This document shows, piece after piece, positions 10,767-21,044 of a stretch of DNA of 64,000 bases. A program made the translations under genes and the position numbers. This stretch comes from Fragilaria crotonensis. Lineage: Eukaryota; Bacillariophyta; Fragilariophyceae; Fragilariales; Fragilariaceae. The notes under the pieces were generated by a model. That model ran no database searches. It worked only from the letters and a program-made list of their open reading frames with translations, and was not told where the DNA came from. Location of the stretch: NCBI GenBank assembly GCA_022925895.1, contig JAKSYS010000338.1:1-64000 (forward strand), read 5' to 3'. Position 1 is the stretch's first letter; each line of letters starts with the position of its first letter.

Positions 10767-11348
10767 ATGATTTCCAGCCCCTGCATGAACATGATGTTCA
10801 TGTTCGTAACGCTTTCACTTTTCGTCATTCAAGGAACGTCAGCATTCATACTTTCCCCCCAGAAACCATCCTTTCGGCATTTGCTTTCATCAGATGCTGG
10901 TGATGGCAGCGACGTCACTAGCGATGCCGATGAACCAGTGTTTGTTCAGTCCACTGTCCGCATCGACGACGGCGGATCGAATATGACGGACCGCTTCAAG
11001 TACAGTGTAAATGCGTTGATGGGAACCTATGATCCACAGGTTGGTGTTGACGATGAGCGACAAGCTGGAAATATCTTGAACGCAATGTTGAATTTTCCAA
11101 CAGAATTCAAATTTAACGCCGTCGGCCGAACGAATGGAGACGACAGCTTGAAGGAAGAGTACGTTGAACAAGTTAAGAAAATAGTAACCTCCTTGGCTGG
11201 TGATGATGAAGACCTTCAATGCCAAGTCACTCCGCGAGGGAAGAGCTTCACAAGGGTATCAATACAAGTTCGAGTTGATAGTGCCGCAGTCATCAATTCA
11301 ATTTACGAAGATTTGGACAAGATTGAAATGACGGTGTTTAAATACTAG
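10767..11348 (+). CDS. Plastid-targeted DUF493-family protein
   Basis: A single exon of 193 residues from the ATG at 10767. The N-terminus has a hydrophobic segment (MNMMFMFVTLSLFVIQGTSAF) ending in a variant of the ASAFAP plastid-import motif (GTSAFIL). After a low-complexity acidic linker, residues about 100-193 form the small alpha/beta domain of the DUF493/YbeD family: FPTEFKFNAVGR, then VSLIQ-like charged helices, KSFTRVSIQVRVDSAAVINSIYEDL and a final VFKY. Plant and algal DUF493 proteins are plastid proteins of unclear, probably regulatory role. The stop at 11348 overlaps by 4 bp the stop of the convergent minus-strand gene, so the two transcripts must overlap in their 3' ends. Confidence 0.75.
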   Translation: MISSPCMNMMFMFVTLSLFVIQGTSAFILSPQKPSFRHLLSSDAGDGSDVTSDADEPVFVQSTVRIDDGGSNMTDRFKYSVNALMGTYDPQVGVDDERQAGNILNAMLNFPTEFKFNAVGRTNGDDSLKEEYVEQVKKIVTSLAGDDEDLQCQVTPRGKSFTRVSIQVRVDSAAVINSIYEDLDKIEMTVFKY

Positions 11349-13186
11349 CTCGCATTAACTTTAGCAGCCACATCTTCGAGCTCATTGTAATGTATCAATC
11401 CTGTTTGAAGTACCCCGCAACAAGCAACCATGTTTGCAAGCAATGTGGTTACCAACGATTGTTCCGAGTAACCCATAATCATGTAGTACAATATTGTGCA
11501 CGAGATGATCGCCATAAAAGCAACGTGTACCTTGACGATGGATGTGATAATCTCGGAAGTCGACTGGTGACCTAATTCATGTCGGAACAAGTCATGCGTT
11601 GCTCGCAAAAAGAAGTCGAAGGGTCTTCCTTCTGGCGAATTTGTGGTTGCCATGTAGATGGATTGTCGAAAACCCGGATAGGAGTAGACAATCATATCTC
11701 CCTTCTTATACCTTCGACGGGGATCCCATTGAGATGCAACTTCCTTTCCTTTCCGTTGCACGAGCTTCCATTCTCCTGCTAGATGCCCCATGGTTGCAAG
11801 GTAGGACTTGTTCAATGTTACGAGTTGAGCCAACAAGATGACGGCACTGACGACTACGACGGACAATATGGTAATCACAGCAGATCCCCGATCGGGGTTG
11901 ATTGATTCAAACATGCTGGTGTAGCCACGGTCTTCACGATATGGTTCGGAAATGCCTTGTGGGTAGAGAATCTGGGACAGCTCTTGGACTGCCGGACTTG
12001 AGGGACAGTGGCCAGTTGCTCGGCATACATAAACAGTACGTGGGAGAATGGCGCAACAAAAAAGTGCATCGATGATGCGCAGCAAACTAACCGTGCAGGC
12101 CAGGCGAAATCGATTCTCAACAACAATCGACTTGTATACTTCAGCCCAAGGACCGTCTTGAAGGTCTTTTTGGACTCGACCTTTTTGGGATTTCTGTGTG
12201 TCGAGGGATCGATCCGATGAGTTACACACCATGAAGTTGAAGCCAAGAAAAATATGACAGCACACACTTACTCCGCTAGTCCCTTTCCCCTCGTTTCGAA
12301 GCGCTTTCAGAACATTCGTACCTGCCACCAGATCAGGAATCGGAAATGAAATACGTCCATACAACCACACACTCAACATGGTTCCACCGCAGGACATGAA
12401 AAAGAAGATGCGTGCCCACGATGGGGATGACAATGGATCATATGCTCCTTCCGGATCAAAACTGCCATGGCCTGCATTCGTTGAGCTATCTTGATGGAGG
12501 CTTGGCTGCATGGAAATAGCGTGTGTCTCCGTTCGTTTCACAGGAGTTTTTTCTTGAAAATGGAACAAATAGAAGGCGAATACACCTGATGTCAATAGGA
12601 GCTGAAGAGGGGGCCCGTAGTATGCAAGACGTTGAAATGAAGGGCGCCAAAGAGAATCCTTGAAGGAGCTAAGAAAGGAGAGTGCTGCTCTGAAAAACCG
12701 AGGGTGTCCTAAAAGCCTCAGGCCGGGATCTAACAGGAGAGCACGAAATAAGTGCATCGTGTAATTCAAACTAGGAATCGAGAAGGGACTTGTTGGGTTC
12801 AGGACGTCCTCAACATGAGCGATGCCAACGTTTTTGGAAACGACTTGGACATCAGATCGATCAAAGTATTGACCGGCCACGGTAACTGATGCCAGCCAGT
12901 GCACGATAACACCCGTCAAGGTTGGAGACCTTGATGTTGATACATCCGCTGTGTAAATGCATCGCAGAATCATGTGCCTTGAGAGCCACACGGACGCTAA
13001 CAGAACGAAAATAAAGTCGCCTCTGCAACCAAAGGAGTTTCGATAGAGTGCTTGTAGGCTAGAAATGGTCAATATCGACAGTGATATCCACAGGAAGCAT
13101 TCATGTTTCAGATGTAGGGTCGTCGGACCAAGTAGGGAGTAACTCCACGCGGTGTATTTCTCCTTGATCCACGCTCTTACTGCCAT
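11345..13186 (-). CDS. Multipass membrane protein of unknown function, with a probable 78-bp intron
   Basis: A 613-codon frame that I do not recognise. Hydrophobic segments lie near residues 29-45, 55-72, 205-222, 265-282, 380-400, 450-470 and 560-610, so it is a polytopic membrane protein. A segment at 12271 down to 12194 has a perfect donor (GTAAGTGTG) and acceptor (CACACAG), is exactly 78 bp, stop-free and flanked by phase-0 codons; spliced it would join SG to KSQKGRV and give 587 residues. Near residue 500 a WDPRRRYKKGDMIVYSYPGF stretch resembles the W...YxxGDxVxY pattern of small carbohydrate-binding modules (CBM5/12), on a non-membrane loop; this is a weak likeness. The gene ends in a 4-bp overlap with the DUF493 gene. 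Confidence 0.6.
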   Translation of the reverse strand: MAVRAWIKEKYTAWSYSLLGPTTLHLKHECFLWISLSILTISSLQALYRNSFGCRGDFIFVLLASVWLSRHMILRCIYTADVSTSRSPTLTGVIVHWLASVTVAGQYFDRSDVQVVSKNVGIAHVEDVLNPTSPFSIPSLNYTMHLFRALLLDPGLRLLGHPRFFRAALSFLSSFKDSLWRPSFQRLAYYGPPLQLLLTSGVFAFYLFHFQEKTPVKRTETHAISMQPSLHQDSSTNAGHGSFDPEGAYDPLSSPSWARIFFFMSCGGTMLSVWLYGRISFPIPDLVAGTNVLKALRNEGKGTSGVSVCCHIFLGFNFMVCNSSDRSLDTQKSQKGRVQKDLQDGPWAEVYKSIVVENRFRLACTVSLLRIIDALFCCAILPRTVYVCRATGHCPSSPAVQELSQILYPQGISEPYREDRGYTSMFESINPDRGSAVITILSVVVVSAVILLAQLVTLNKSYLATMGHLAGEWKLVQRKGKEVASQWDPRRRYKKGDMIVYSYPGFRQSIYMATTNSPEGRPFDFFLRATHDLFRHELGHQSTSEIITSIVKVHVAFMAIISCTILYYMIMGYSEQSLVTTLLANMVACCGVLQTGLIHYNELEDVAAKVNAS

Positions 13187-13527
13187 GTTCAGAAGAGACA
13201 GCTATACACTTCTAGAACTGATGTCTTGTTGTCATTCTGCTCAGTCTGATAGAGCGCCAAGGATCCAAGAGGATTCACTGTGTTGATGGAATCGATGCAA
13301 AGTCCACTGGCGTAACGCATGTTCGAGCGTGTGAGGTACTGCACCGGGTACGAGTGTACTCCAAGTAGTCTACTGTACATTTCACAAGTAAGTTTCTTGG
13401 TTGGAAGTCCAGTACGACACTACTGTCGTCTGCTAATTTGGTCGAATTTAGCACCAAGAGCACTATTCATTGAAGTGTTACATGATAGGCAGTGGCAGAT
13501 TCTAAGCCACGGTGAGCACAATCTTGC
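13187..13527. other. Intergenic region between two minus-strand genes
   Basis: 341 bases carrying the 3' end of topoisomerase III transcript and the promoter of the membrane protein gene. Nothing specific seen. Confidence 0.5.
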
Positions 13528-16526
13528 TTATTGTCCTTGCGGGCAGCTATTTGCGTAATGTCCAAGTTGATTGCAACGGAAACAAGTGTTGCCACCGCCT
13601 CCAGCATTGCCCCTGTTCGCATTTTCTCTTCGACCTCCTACACCTCTACCACCGCCTCGTCCACCCGCTGCTGTTCTGCCTCGCCCTCCCCTAGTAGCGT
13701 TATCTGGGGCCACTCGAGCGCGATTAGTGCTACGCCGCTGTGTTATTATAACTTGGTTGGGCTGAGGAAGTCGAATGTTCATGTCTAGTCGAAATTGGGA
13801 GTCACACAGAACGCATACAAGGCAATCTTGACCCATGTGCATTGGCACACTACCGGACTTCCAGACAAATCGGAGCATCCGTACATTCTTGCCATTCACG
13901 GAACATGTACGGCAAAGATTGGCATCGCCATCGGGTACTGAGACCATGCCAGCTTCGTTTGGCATCCAGATCGAGTAAGGACAACGATCTCGACCGCTGT
14001 AGTTGCTACAGGACAATGCAAAGGAACCCCGCGCAGTTTTTCGCAGGGTTATCTTTCCTTGATGGCAAAATGGACAGCCAAAGATTTCGATGTCTCCACC
14101 TTGAGTGCCCTGCGCCAAGGAACATGTTGGATGACGGCACTTGAAACATGGAAAGGTTTCTCCACCTGTCGGATCCCCTCCATGGTCTCCAGGAGGGTCC
14201 GTATAGCACTTCGGACACACAGCATATCCATTGCCTGAGCTGCCAATGACCTTGACCACTTGATACTGACAAATAGGACATCTGATAGGTGCACCCCCTC
14301 CATTGTCCAGAGTTGTTGCCGGCTGCATTTGGTCAGCCTTTGGCAACGTCAAGCCCACTCGACACGTTTCGCAGTACACGATCTTGCGCTTCTGGTTGTT
14401 GCCATTGTTTGCATCCTGTCGAGGTTGCGATTCCTTCAGCGCCATTCGATTTTGACACAAGCCACACTCGGAAAAACGCGCCTGCAGGACCACCGATCGA
14501 GTTTGACCAAGAGGTGAAAAGTGCCGAGCAACGGCGGCATCCAATTTATGTGCTTCTGCAGTGGCGTGTTCAAAACAGATTTTCATTTTGGCAAGAATTG
14601 GTTCCATGATATCACTCTTCGTCTTTTGTCCATTCGCCACCAGATTACACTCGTGTTCTACTTCTCTCCGTAGATCTGGCTTGTTCAACTGGTAGCCCAT
14701 GCTATTGTAGCCTTCTACAAGGGCAATTCCCAGGTCGGTCGGAGTAAATTCTTGTTGCGCATTCTTGGTCGTGTAACCTCGATCCTGTATTGTTTGAATG
14801 TGCGAGGCAATCGTGGCGTCGGTTCCAATGCCGTTGCGGTCCATGAGCGAAATGAGCTCCGCTTCGGTTAGCAAACGAGGCGGAACTGTTCGACCATCCT
14901 GAAGTGTAAATGCCGATGGCGTTATCCTACTCCCAATTTCTAATGGCGGCAACTGTCCCTGACCAGTCGACCAACGTTCCCACGGAGCGTAGATCTCCAA
15001 CCAATTCCGTTCCACTATCATTAATCCCTTGGCAGTAAACTCTTCTAGCCCCATCTGAACTGACAGCGTTGTTTCCTTACCGACGGCATCGCGCGAACAG
15101 CACGCGAGGTAGTGTTTTACGACGAGTGTGTATATACTTCGCTCGATGGGATTGTCAATGGAGTTTGGATCCACTGCTTTGCAAGGTGTAATGGGAGGAT
15201 GAGCGTTGTCGTCGTTTTGACCATTTCGAGGACGTTGAAAACCATTCTCATTCACGAGCTTGCCGGCATATCTGGAGGCAGTAAGAGGCGATAAACAAAA
15301 TTTTGTGAGGACAAACCTTCAGTATTCCTTGCTACAAAGTTTCGACACACAAATACGCACTCTGAAAACTCCCGACTCTGTGCTCCAAGATTTGCAAAGT
15401 CTTGGATGATTTGGTGATGTGAAAACTCGTCTCGAAACTTTTCTGTCTCAGTTCGTGGATAGCTGATGAATCCATTTTGATACAATGTATCCGCCGCGGT
15501 CATGGTTTGTTCCCCACCGATTCGCAAGAATTTGGAAGCTCGTTTCTGTAATTCGACTGTAGCCAGAGGGACAGGTCGCCACTTGTGCTTTGGTCGACCT
15601 TCGAGCTGCGTGACAACTGCCGTCTCGGCTTCGAGACATGACTCGTAGATCGCCATTGTTACAGCGCGATCATAGAGCCGAACACGTTTCCAGGTGAAGT
15701 GAATAGGACGTATGGAATTATCGTTGTTACCAGTGTCTGTAGCATTGTCATTGGGCACTCGAATCGTGAGTTGTAGGAACCAAAAATCATCGGGTACAAA
15801 GGTTTCGATTCTCGCCCATCGTTCAACGACAAACCCGAGAGTAGGAAATTGGCAAGGACCGTACGAGACGACGCCTTCGATATCGAACTTTCGCTGCAAT
15901 CTCGTTGTCTGAAACCGGGTAAATGCCGCACCAACTCGCAAATCCAACAAGGTTCTGGCTTGAACTGCTTGAACAAAGTTCATATTGAGAGTCCCCAGAC
16001 TCCTCAAGGCCCTTTGAATTTCTTGTGGCAAGACGGTACTAAAGCGAGCTCGATAAACTTTCAGGCGAGGATTGGAGGCTAAACACACGGTTTGAACTTC
16101 GTCACCAATTGCTTCTCCTTCTCGATCGCAATCAAGCCAAAGAATCAACGCTTGCGCTCGACGTGCTTGTTGTCTCAGCATATTTTCCAGCGGCTGCATA
16201 TCGGCGTCGTAGTACGTTTCTATCGGCGCATCGAACAATTCCACATGCCGGCATTTATTCCAACCATAACTGGATGCAAAATCCTGAGATGCCAAGTGAC
16301 CTCTAACCGAGGTTGTAATCATAGTATGAGGTGAACTGCCTCCCATCATCTGACCCTGACCTTGTTGGAAAACGAGTGGAAAGCACACGTTTTCCTGCAG
16401 AAATATTTGATGAACATCTCGCACCATGGGTCGATCTTGTGAACCAGGCATGCTGCTAAATACAGATGCTAGAGCTCTCGCCACCGAAGGCTTTTCCGCA
16501 ACATTGAGAACTGTTACTGGTGGCAT
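13528..16526 (-). CDS. TOP3A: DNA topoisomerase III (type IA), TOP3-alpha type
   Basis: Two exons, 16526-15361 and 15271-13528, separated by an 89-bp intron (GTGCGT...CTCCAG) that restores SREFSE-YAGKLVNENG; 969 residues. The start at 16526 is the first ATG and precedes VTVLNVAEKPSVARAL, the TOPRIM start; the TOPRIM acidic motif is LWLDCDREGEAIG. The active-site tyrosine is in GFISYPRTETEKF. Further type IA blocks are EGVVSYGPCQFPTLGFVV and LLTEAELISLMDRNGIGTDA. The C-terminus has several Cys4 clusters, a Gly/Arg-rich tract and a final CCHC knuckle (CFRCNQLGHYANSC), as in eukaryotic TOP3-alpha. With a RecQ helicase and RMI1 this enzyme dissolves double Holliday junctions in the nucleus, and in animals also separates mitochondrial DNA. 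The length is normal. Confidence 0.93.
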
Positions 16527-17519
16527 GATTTTGAATTGAGATGGCGTGACAGCTACCAATGATTTAAGGAAGGGTTGACTCGTAAATATTCGGAGAACAA
16601 TGCGATCATGGCGAAGATGAACCTTTCCAGCCTTGTTGAATGTTTCTCGTAGTCATCTGATCTGGTGGTAGGGTATGAAATTCCAAGGTGATCACTCTAG
16701 AGACCATTCGGGCATTAATTCGATGTGTCGATCCAGCCGGCCTAGCGTTATCTGGCCGTTTCACTCTGGCATTTTGTAAGATGACATTTTCATTCTTGAC
16801 ACAAGAGTAGATAACGGTCAAGTCCAATTTTCAAATCCACATAACTTGACGAATTCTTGCAACAACGATACAATCGTGCACTATGTTCTTCCATGGGTGG
16901 CAATGAATGACATAGTGCACGCTTTTATCGTTAATCTCATTTTTGACGAAATTCTCACTGACAGCCTTGACCTCGAACCGACAGGAAAATTCCAATCGTG
17001 ATTTTTTGAGAATCATGAATACTTAACCAATCTTTTTCAATACTTAGCCAATATTTTTCAATATTTTATCTTCATTTCTAAAGTATTAAGATAAAGAATA
17101 TGCGTTATTCTTTGCATTGGCAGGCGTGAAAATATGACTCATAACCAAAAATTGACACACCGAATTAATCCCCGAATGGTCTCTAGTGTGATTTGTTGGT
17201 GGGAAGGGAAATGACAAGTACCAGTACTGTCTATAGTCGGTCCTGCAGCTGCTACTGACATGGTAGTGTCCATTCGTTTTGAATTTGGCGCGGTTTGAAG
17301 TTTGAAGGCCTCCGAGATGAGTACTGGAGTTCTATTACCGTAGTGCTGTACCACAGTCCTAGGAAGCACATAGGGACTACTCCAGTATTGAGTATGCAGT
17401 ATGCATGGAGTATTGTAGAAGCACTCCAGTACACCTGGTATTCCCGTAAGCACACCAAAGCCTTCTTGACGAAGACAAAAAGGCGATCATTCGTTCGCCG
17501 TTTCGTTTACAACTCGACC
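16527..17519. other. Divergent intergenic region with a hairpin and a short tandem duplication
   Basis: Lies between the TOP3 start (minus) and the small conserved gene (plus). It contains a perfect 10-bp inverted repeat, GTGCACTATG / CATAGTGCAC, at 16876-16885 and 16911-16920 with a 25-base loop, and a 21-bp imperfect tandem duplication (ACTTARCCAATMTTTTTCAAT) around 17022-17064. No gene. Confidence 0.5.
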
Positions 17520-17954
17520 ATGTCCGTTCTCAAACCAGGTCAGAAGTTTGCAACGCCCACTCCGGGCTTTGGCGACCGTGTGTTTTACGAAACGCTCTAT
17601 CGACAGCGGCCTGACAGTATAATGGCACAAGAGTGGTGAGTGATTGACTTGATACGACAACTGTTGTATTTTGACTTCGTAAATATGCCATCACACGCGC
17701 ATTTATATCATTATTACTGAACCAATCCTTGTTCTTCCCATACACCAAGGTGTGTCAACTACGGTGTATTGCACGAAGATGAAGCCAAGCGCGTTTACAA
17801 GATGATGTTGGCACGCAAGGGAATAAAGGGAACTGTTTCATCTCCATCTGTCAAGAAGGCAAGTAAAAAGGCAAAGGTTGAAAAAGACATTGGGGTTGAG
17901 GCCGATTTACAGATATCCGGGACCGAGCGAGTTGGATCGTCCTCAATGCTGTAA
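17520..17954 (+). CDS. Small conserved protein of unknown function (KFxTPTPGxGDRVFYETL type)
   Basis: Two exons, 17520-17635 and 17750-17954, joined across a 114-bp intron (GTGAGTGATT...CACCAAG) that creates TGG TGT GTC and gives AQEWCVNYGVLHEDEA; 106 residues. The first 65 residues (PTPGFGDRVFYETLYRQRP, IMAQEWCVNYGVL) recall a short, widespread eukaryotic protein of plants and algae without known function; the tail is Lys/Ser-rich, possibly a nuclear or nucleolar signal. The ATG in CGACCATGT is the only in-frame start before the conserved part. It is convergent with the WDR53-like gene 75 bp away. Confidence 0.6.
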
Positions 17955-18029
17955 TGGCGGGATGGAAAACGATTGCAACGGGTGAAAACATTAATCTAGA
18001 GTCGTTTAGGGAAAACGGAGTTCCCATCA

Positions 18030-19208
18030 TCAGTTTTGTAAGGGTATTGTGTATCCCGTAATTTCGTTGGAAGTGTCTGCCACGTAGAGAGTGTTCGTTC
18101 GACTGCTCACTAGGCAGTTCGCTTTATGTGCATGTGGGATTCCGAATACGATTGATGGTTCATTGGACAGGTCTTCCTTCAGAAGCTCGTGAGACAAAAT
18201 CTGGTGGGGATCCAGAGACGAGTCTCCGCCCACAGACCGCTTCAAATCCCAAACGATAATGGCGCCGTCTGTGCCTGCGGATGCAACAATCCTATCCGTA
18301 TTGGTGCCGGTCAAACCAAAGTCAGGAAAGCAGAGACTCGCCACGCTGGCGCCATGACCGTCCCTTAACCGTGCTAGAGCCGACAATTTCCTTTCACCAC
18401 TCCCATGATTTGGATCGACCCATCTCCCAGACCTGCAGCAAGCAGCCGTCCACTAGACTCCACGAAAGTGCATGCACCATGGGAGGATTGCACATTTGAT
18501 TCGCGCCGACGTCGTCGCGAGGTATCAACAATGCGTCGAGTGGTTTCCGTGGCCTGCCAATATCCCACAAATAGACGGTGCAATTGGTACCCCCAGAAGC
18601 CAGTTGATCGCCAGAACGATAGCAGCAAGATGTCATTAGGAAAGGATGTTCAGATTCGGGTTGCAAGACACGTGTATGAGCGCCATCCCAGATGCGGACC
18701 GTTCCTGAATCATCGGCCGCTGCCAATAATCGATTTTTGGAAACGCACAGTTGATTGACTTCGTCGTCCGTTTTTAACTCTTCAGTCAGATCTCGAGTTG
18801 CGTGGTTGATGACAGGAACCTCAGCCTGTCTCAAATCATACTCTAACACAGCGTTCTCTACACTCAGAAACCTGGCGAGGTGGTTATCTACACATTTGAG
18901 TCCAAAATGCAATGGGGGAATTGCGAATAAGTTTGCGCGACACGGCACAGACGTTCAACTCACACGGATGTATTCTTTGCAAAGGGTAGACCTGTCAAGT
19001 TGACGTTATCCTCCTTGCCTTGCGGTCCTGCAAAGGCTACCGAAGTGACTTCGCCTGTGGTCCGCAGGCATAAGCAGGTCTTGGACGTTCGTACATCCCA
19101 TATCCTTGCGGTCTGATCATCGGAACCGCTAAGTAACAGATTATTCCGATAGTCGAGGCAATTGACTGACGATTTGTGACCCTTGAGAACAAAGGACACG
19201 ATCGGCAT
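18030..19208 (-). CDS. WDR53-like WD40 repeat protein
   Basis: Exon 1 is 19208-18964; a 92-bp intron 18963-18872 (GTGAGTTG...TCGCCAG) joins NTSV to FLSVENAVLEYDLR; exon 2 runs to the stop at 18030. WD repeats: LKGHKSSVNCLDYRNNLLLS with DDQTARIWDVR, then LLAAADDSGTVRIWDG, SGGTNCTVYLWDI, a GLGDGSIQI repeat and IVASAGTDGAIIVWDLKR. The order of repeats and the ending TLYVADTSNEITGYTIPL match WDR53 (ending ILVADQTSCISVYPL), a putative CUL4-DDB1 substrate receptor. I chose the ATG at 19208 because MPIVSFVLKGH mirrors the family start; an upstream extension to 19427 runs into repeat DNA. Two frame slips, at about 18465 (TTT) and 18387 (AAA), each equal to one missing base, interrupt exon 2. Confidence 0.75.
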
Positions 19209-19390
19209 GGCTTTCGTTAAGTTGTGGCATCCATTTAGCAGCGCATCGCGTCCACGAGAAGCAAATTTAGAGACATCGAACACGGGAACTTTGAATGTTG
19301 TCCTTTCCAATTCTGTTGAGTCGAATGAATCGAATGAGTGTGGTAACGTGGTTGGCCTTGAGTCCGCACCTCCGCACCTGTGATAGGTCT

Positions 19391-20785
19391 CTAGCCCCAG
19401 TATTTTTTGTCGCATGGCATGCGACAAAAATTCTTCCGAGTTTTGGGATATCCCAAAATTTTTGTCCTACAAAAAAGCTAGCGAGAAATTTCGTGCGACA
19501 AATGTTTTTCAGCGATTCTCATTGATGCCTACAATTGAAGTTCGTTTGTTGCCCCTTGCATGCATTCCAGAGACCAGTTGTGCACCCAATCCTTTTACTA
19601 GAAGTCAAGTGCTGCATACTCTGTAGGTTTTACGTACGGCAAGAAGTGTCGTACACCCCCGTACAAGCAAGAAATTGGTGAACTGCAAAGTGCGAACAAC
19701 AACAAGAACATCATAATCTCTTGATTGCAACTTCCTCAAGGTGTTTCTACTCATGTCAGGCACCGATGACTGCATCAATGGTGACCGTGATTGGGAAGAA
19801 AAGGTGGTCATCATGTCCGTTTCTGCGGATTCAGATGAGGATCTCAAAGTGTTGGGCCTTTGTGGCCGTATCCCACAGCCGAGACAATCATGCCTGCAAA
19901 CATGGACATGGGATCCGTTGGTGCCTCCTCTGATGTCTCAACAGCGGGCATGCCAGTGAAGTACTAACTATGAGGATGTGCCTACTGATGATGTTGTTGT
20001 TGGGTGATTGACCCATAAGGACAAAACGCCTTGTTGTCGTAAATCTAATACTGACTAAGGCTCCTTCTCGTAAGCACCAGCTTGCACCCACCAAGACGGC
20101 TCGCGAGACTGCTTCAGCCACTGCAGGAATAACGAAGCCTCACACAGACCGTGCAGGAACCGTTGCTCTCCTGCATGAGATCCCTCTTTACCTGAAGAGG
20201 TTCTTCCTTTTCAGTGTCTTGTCCGTGAGATTGCTCCGAGAGATTTCAAGCCGGACCTTTGCTTCCAGGGATCTGCTATCCCCGCACTCGCTGCTTCTTG
20301 CTTGTTTATTGAGGAAGAAGTATCATGATAAATGGTTTGCTTCAGCAGTGCAATATTCAATAGAGTAATGTTAGCACTTAGCGCAGCAACATTGTTGTTG
20401 ATGGATGCAATGAGCAACATTATGCGGCGTACGAGCTATTTGTACTAGAAAAAACCCAGTCTGGGTCGTATGTTTGAGTGTTTTGGGCGATGTTCACACT
20501 GGTGTAATGAGTGCTATATTTTTAAATCCGCTTTTTTTGTCGCATGCTAGCTTTTTTCATGCGACAAACTCGTGCGAACTCCGAAAAAAAATTGATGAAG
20601 TTTGCGATGTTGTAACTTTGCAAGCATCATGATTGGAAAGCAATCCTCACAGATTTAGGTAGAATGTTAAAAGCATTACAGATCGCACTTTTCACAATTT
20701 TTTAGGTGTTGTTTTTTGTTCTGATATGGCGTCTCAACATTTTGTCGTCTTTTTTTGTCGCACGGAATTTTCACACCGGGGCTAG
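19391..20785. mobile_element. Candidate non-autonomous TIR DNA element just upstream of the WDR53-like gene
   Basis: The two ends read CTAGCCCCAGTAT and, on the other strand, CTAGCCCCGGTGT, an 11-of-13 match, giving a possible TA target duplication inside CTAG. Both subterminal regions are packed with TTTTTTGTCGCA and its complement (19402-19430, 19490-19505, 20528-20565, 20750-20765), including the near-palindrome TTTTTGTCGCATG/GCATGCGACAAAAA. The interior holds only decayed fragments with no transposase motif. At about 1.4 kb it could be a deleted derivative of a larger element. Boundaries are probable, not proven. Confidence 0.5.
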
Positions 20786-21044
20786 TGAACTGTGAGCACT
20801 ATGATATACATGTATGATACACCCAGCTGACACAAGAGCCCTGGTGTGGGACAGACGTGTTTCTAAAATCAAAAAATCCAAATATTTGGCGCGCCAACTT
20901 TTCCCTCCAAAACGTTGGCCAATGCACATGTAACTTGAATTCATGATCAATGATCACGACATCACGACGGCGGACCCATTGCATCTTTGACGGCCAAACC
21001 AATTTGCTGTGTTACCGCTTCTTGTACTGCCTCGATATCCAACC

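Noticed and set aside
20200-20420. Possible transposase remnant inside the 19391-20785 element
   Set aside because: Only decayed short frames, no DDE-like motif visible.
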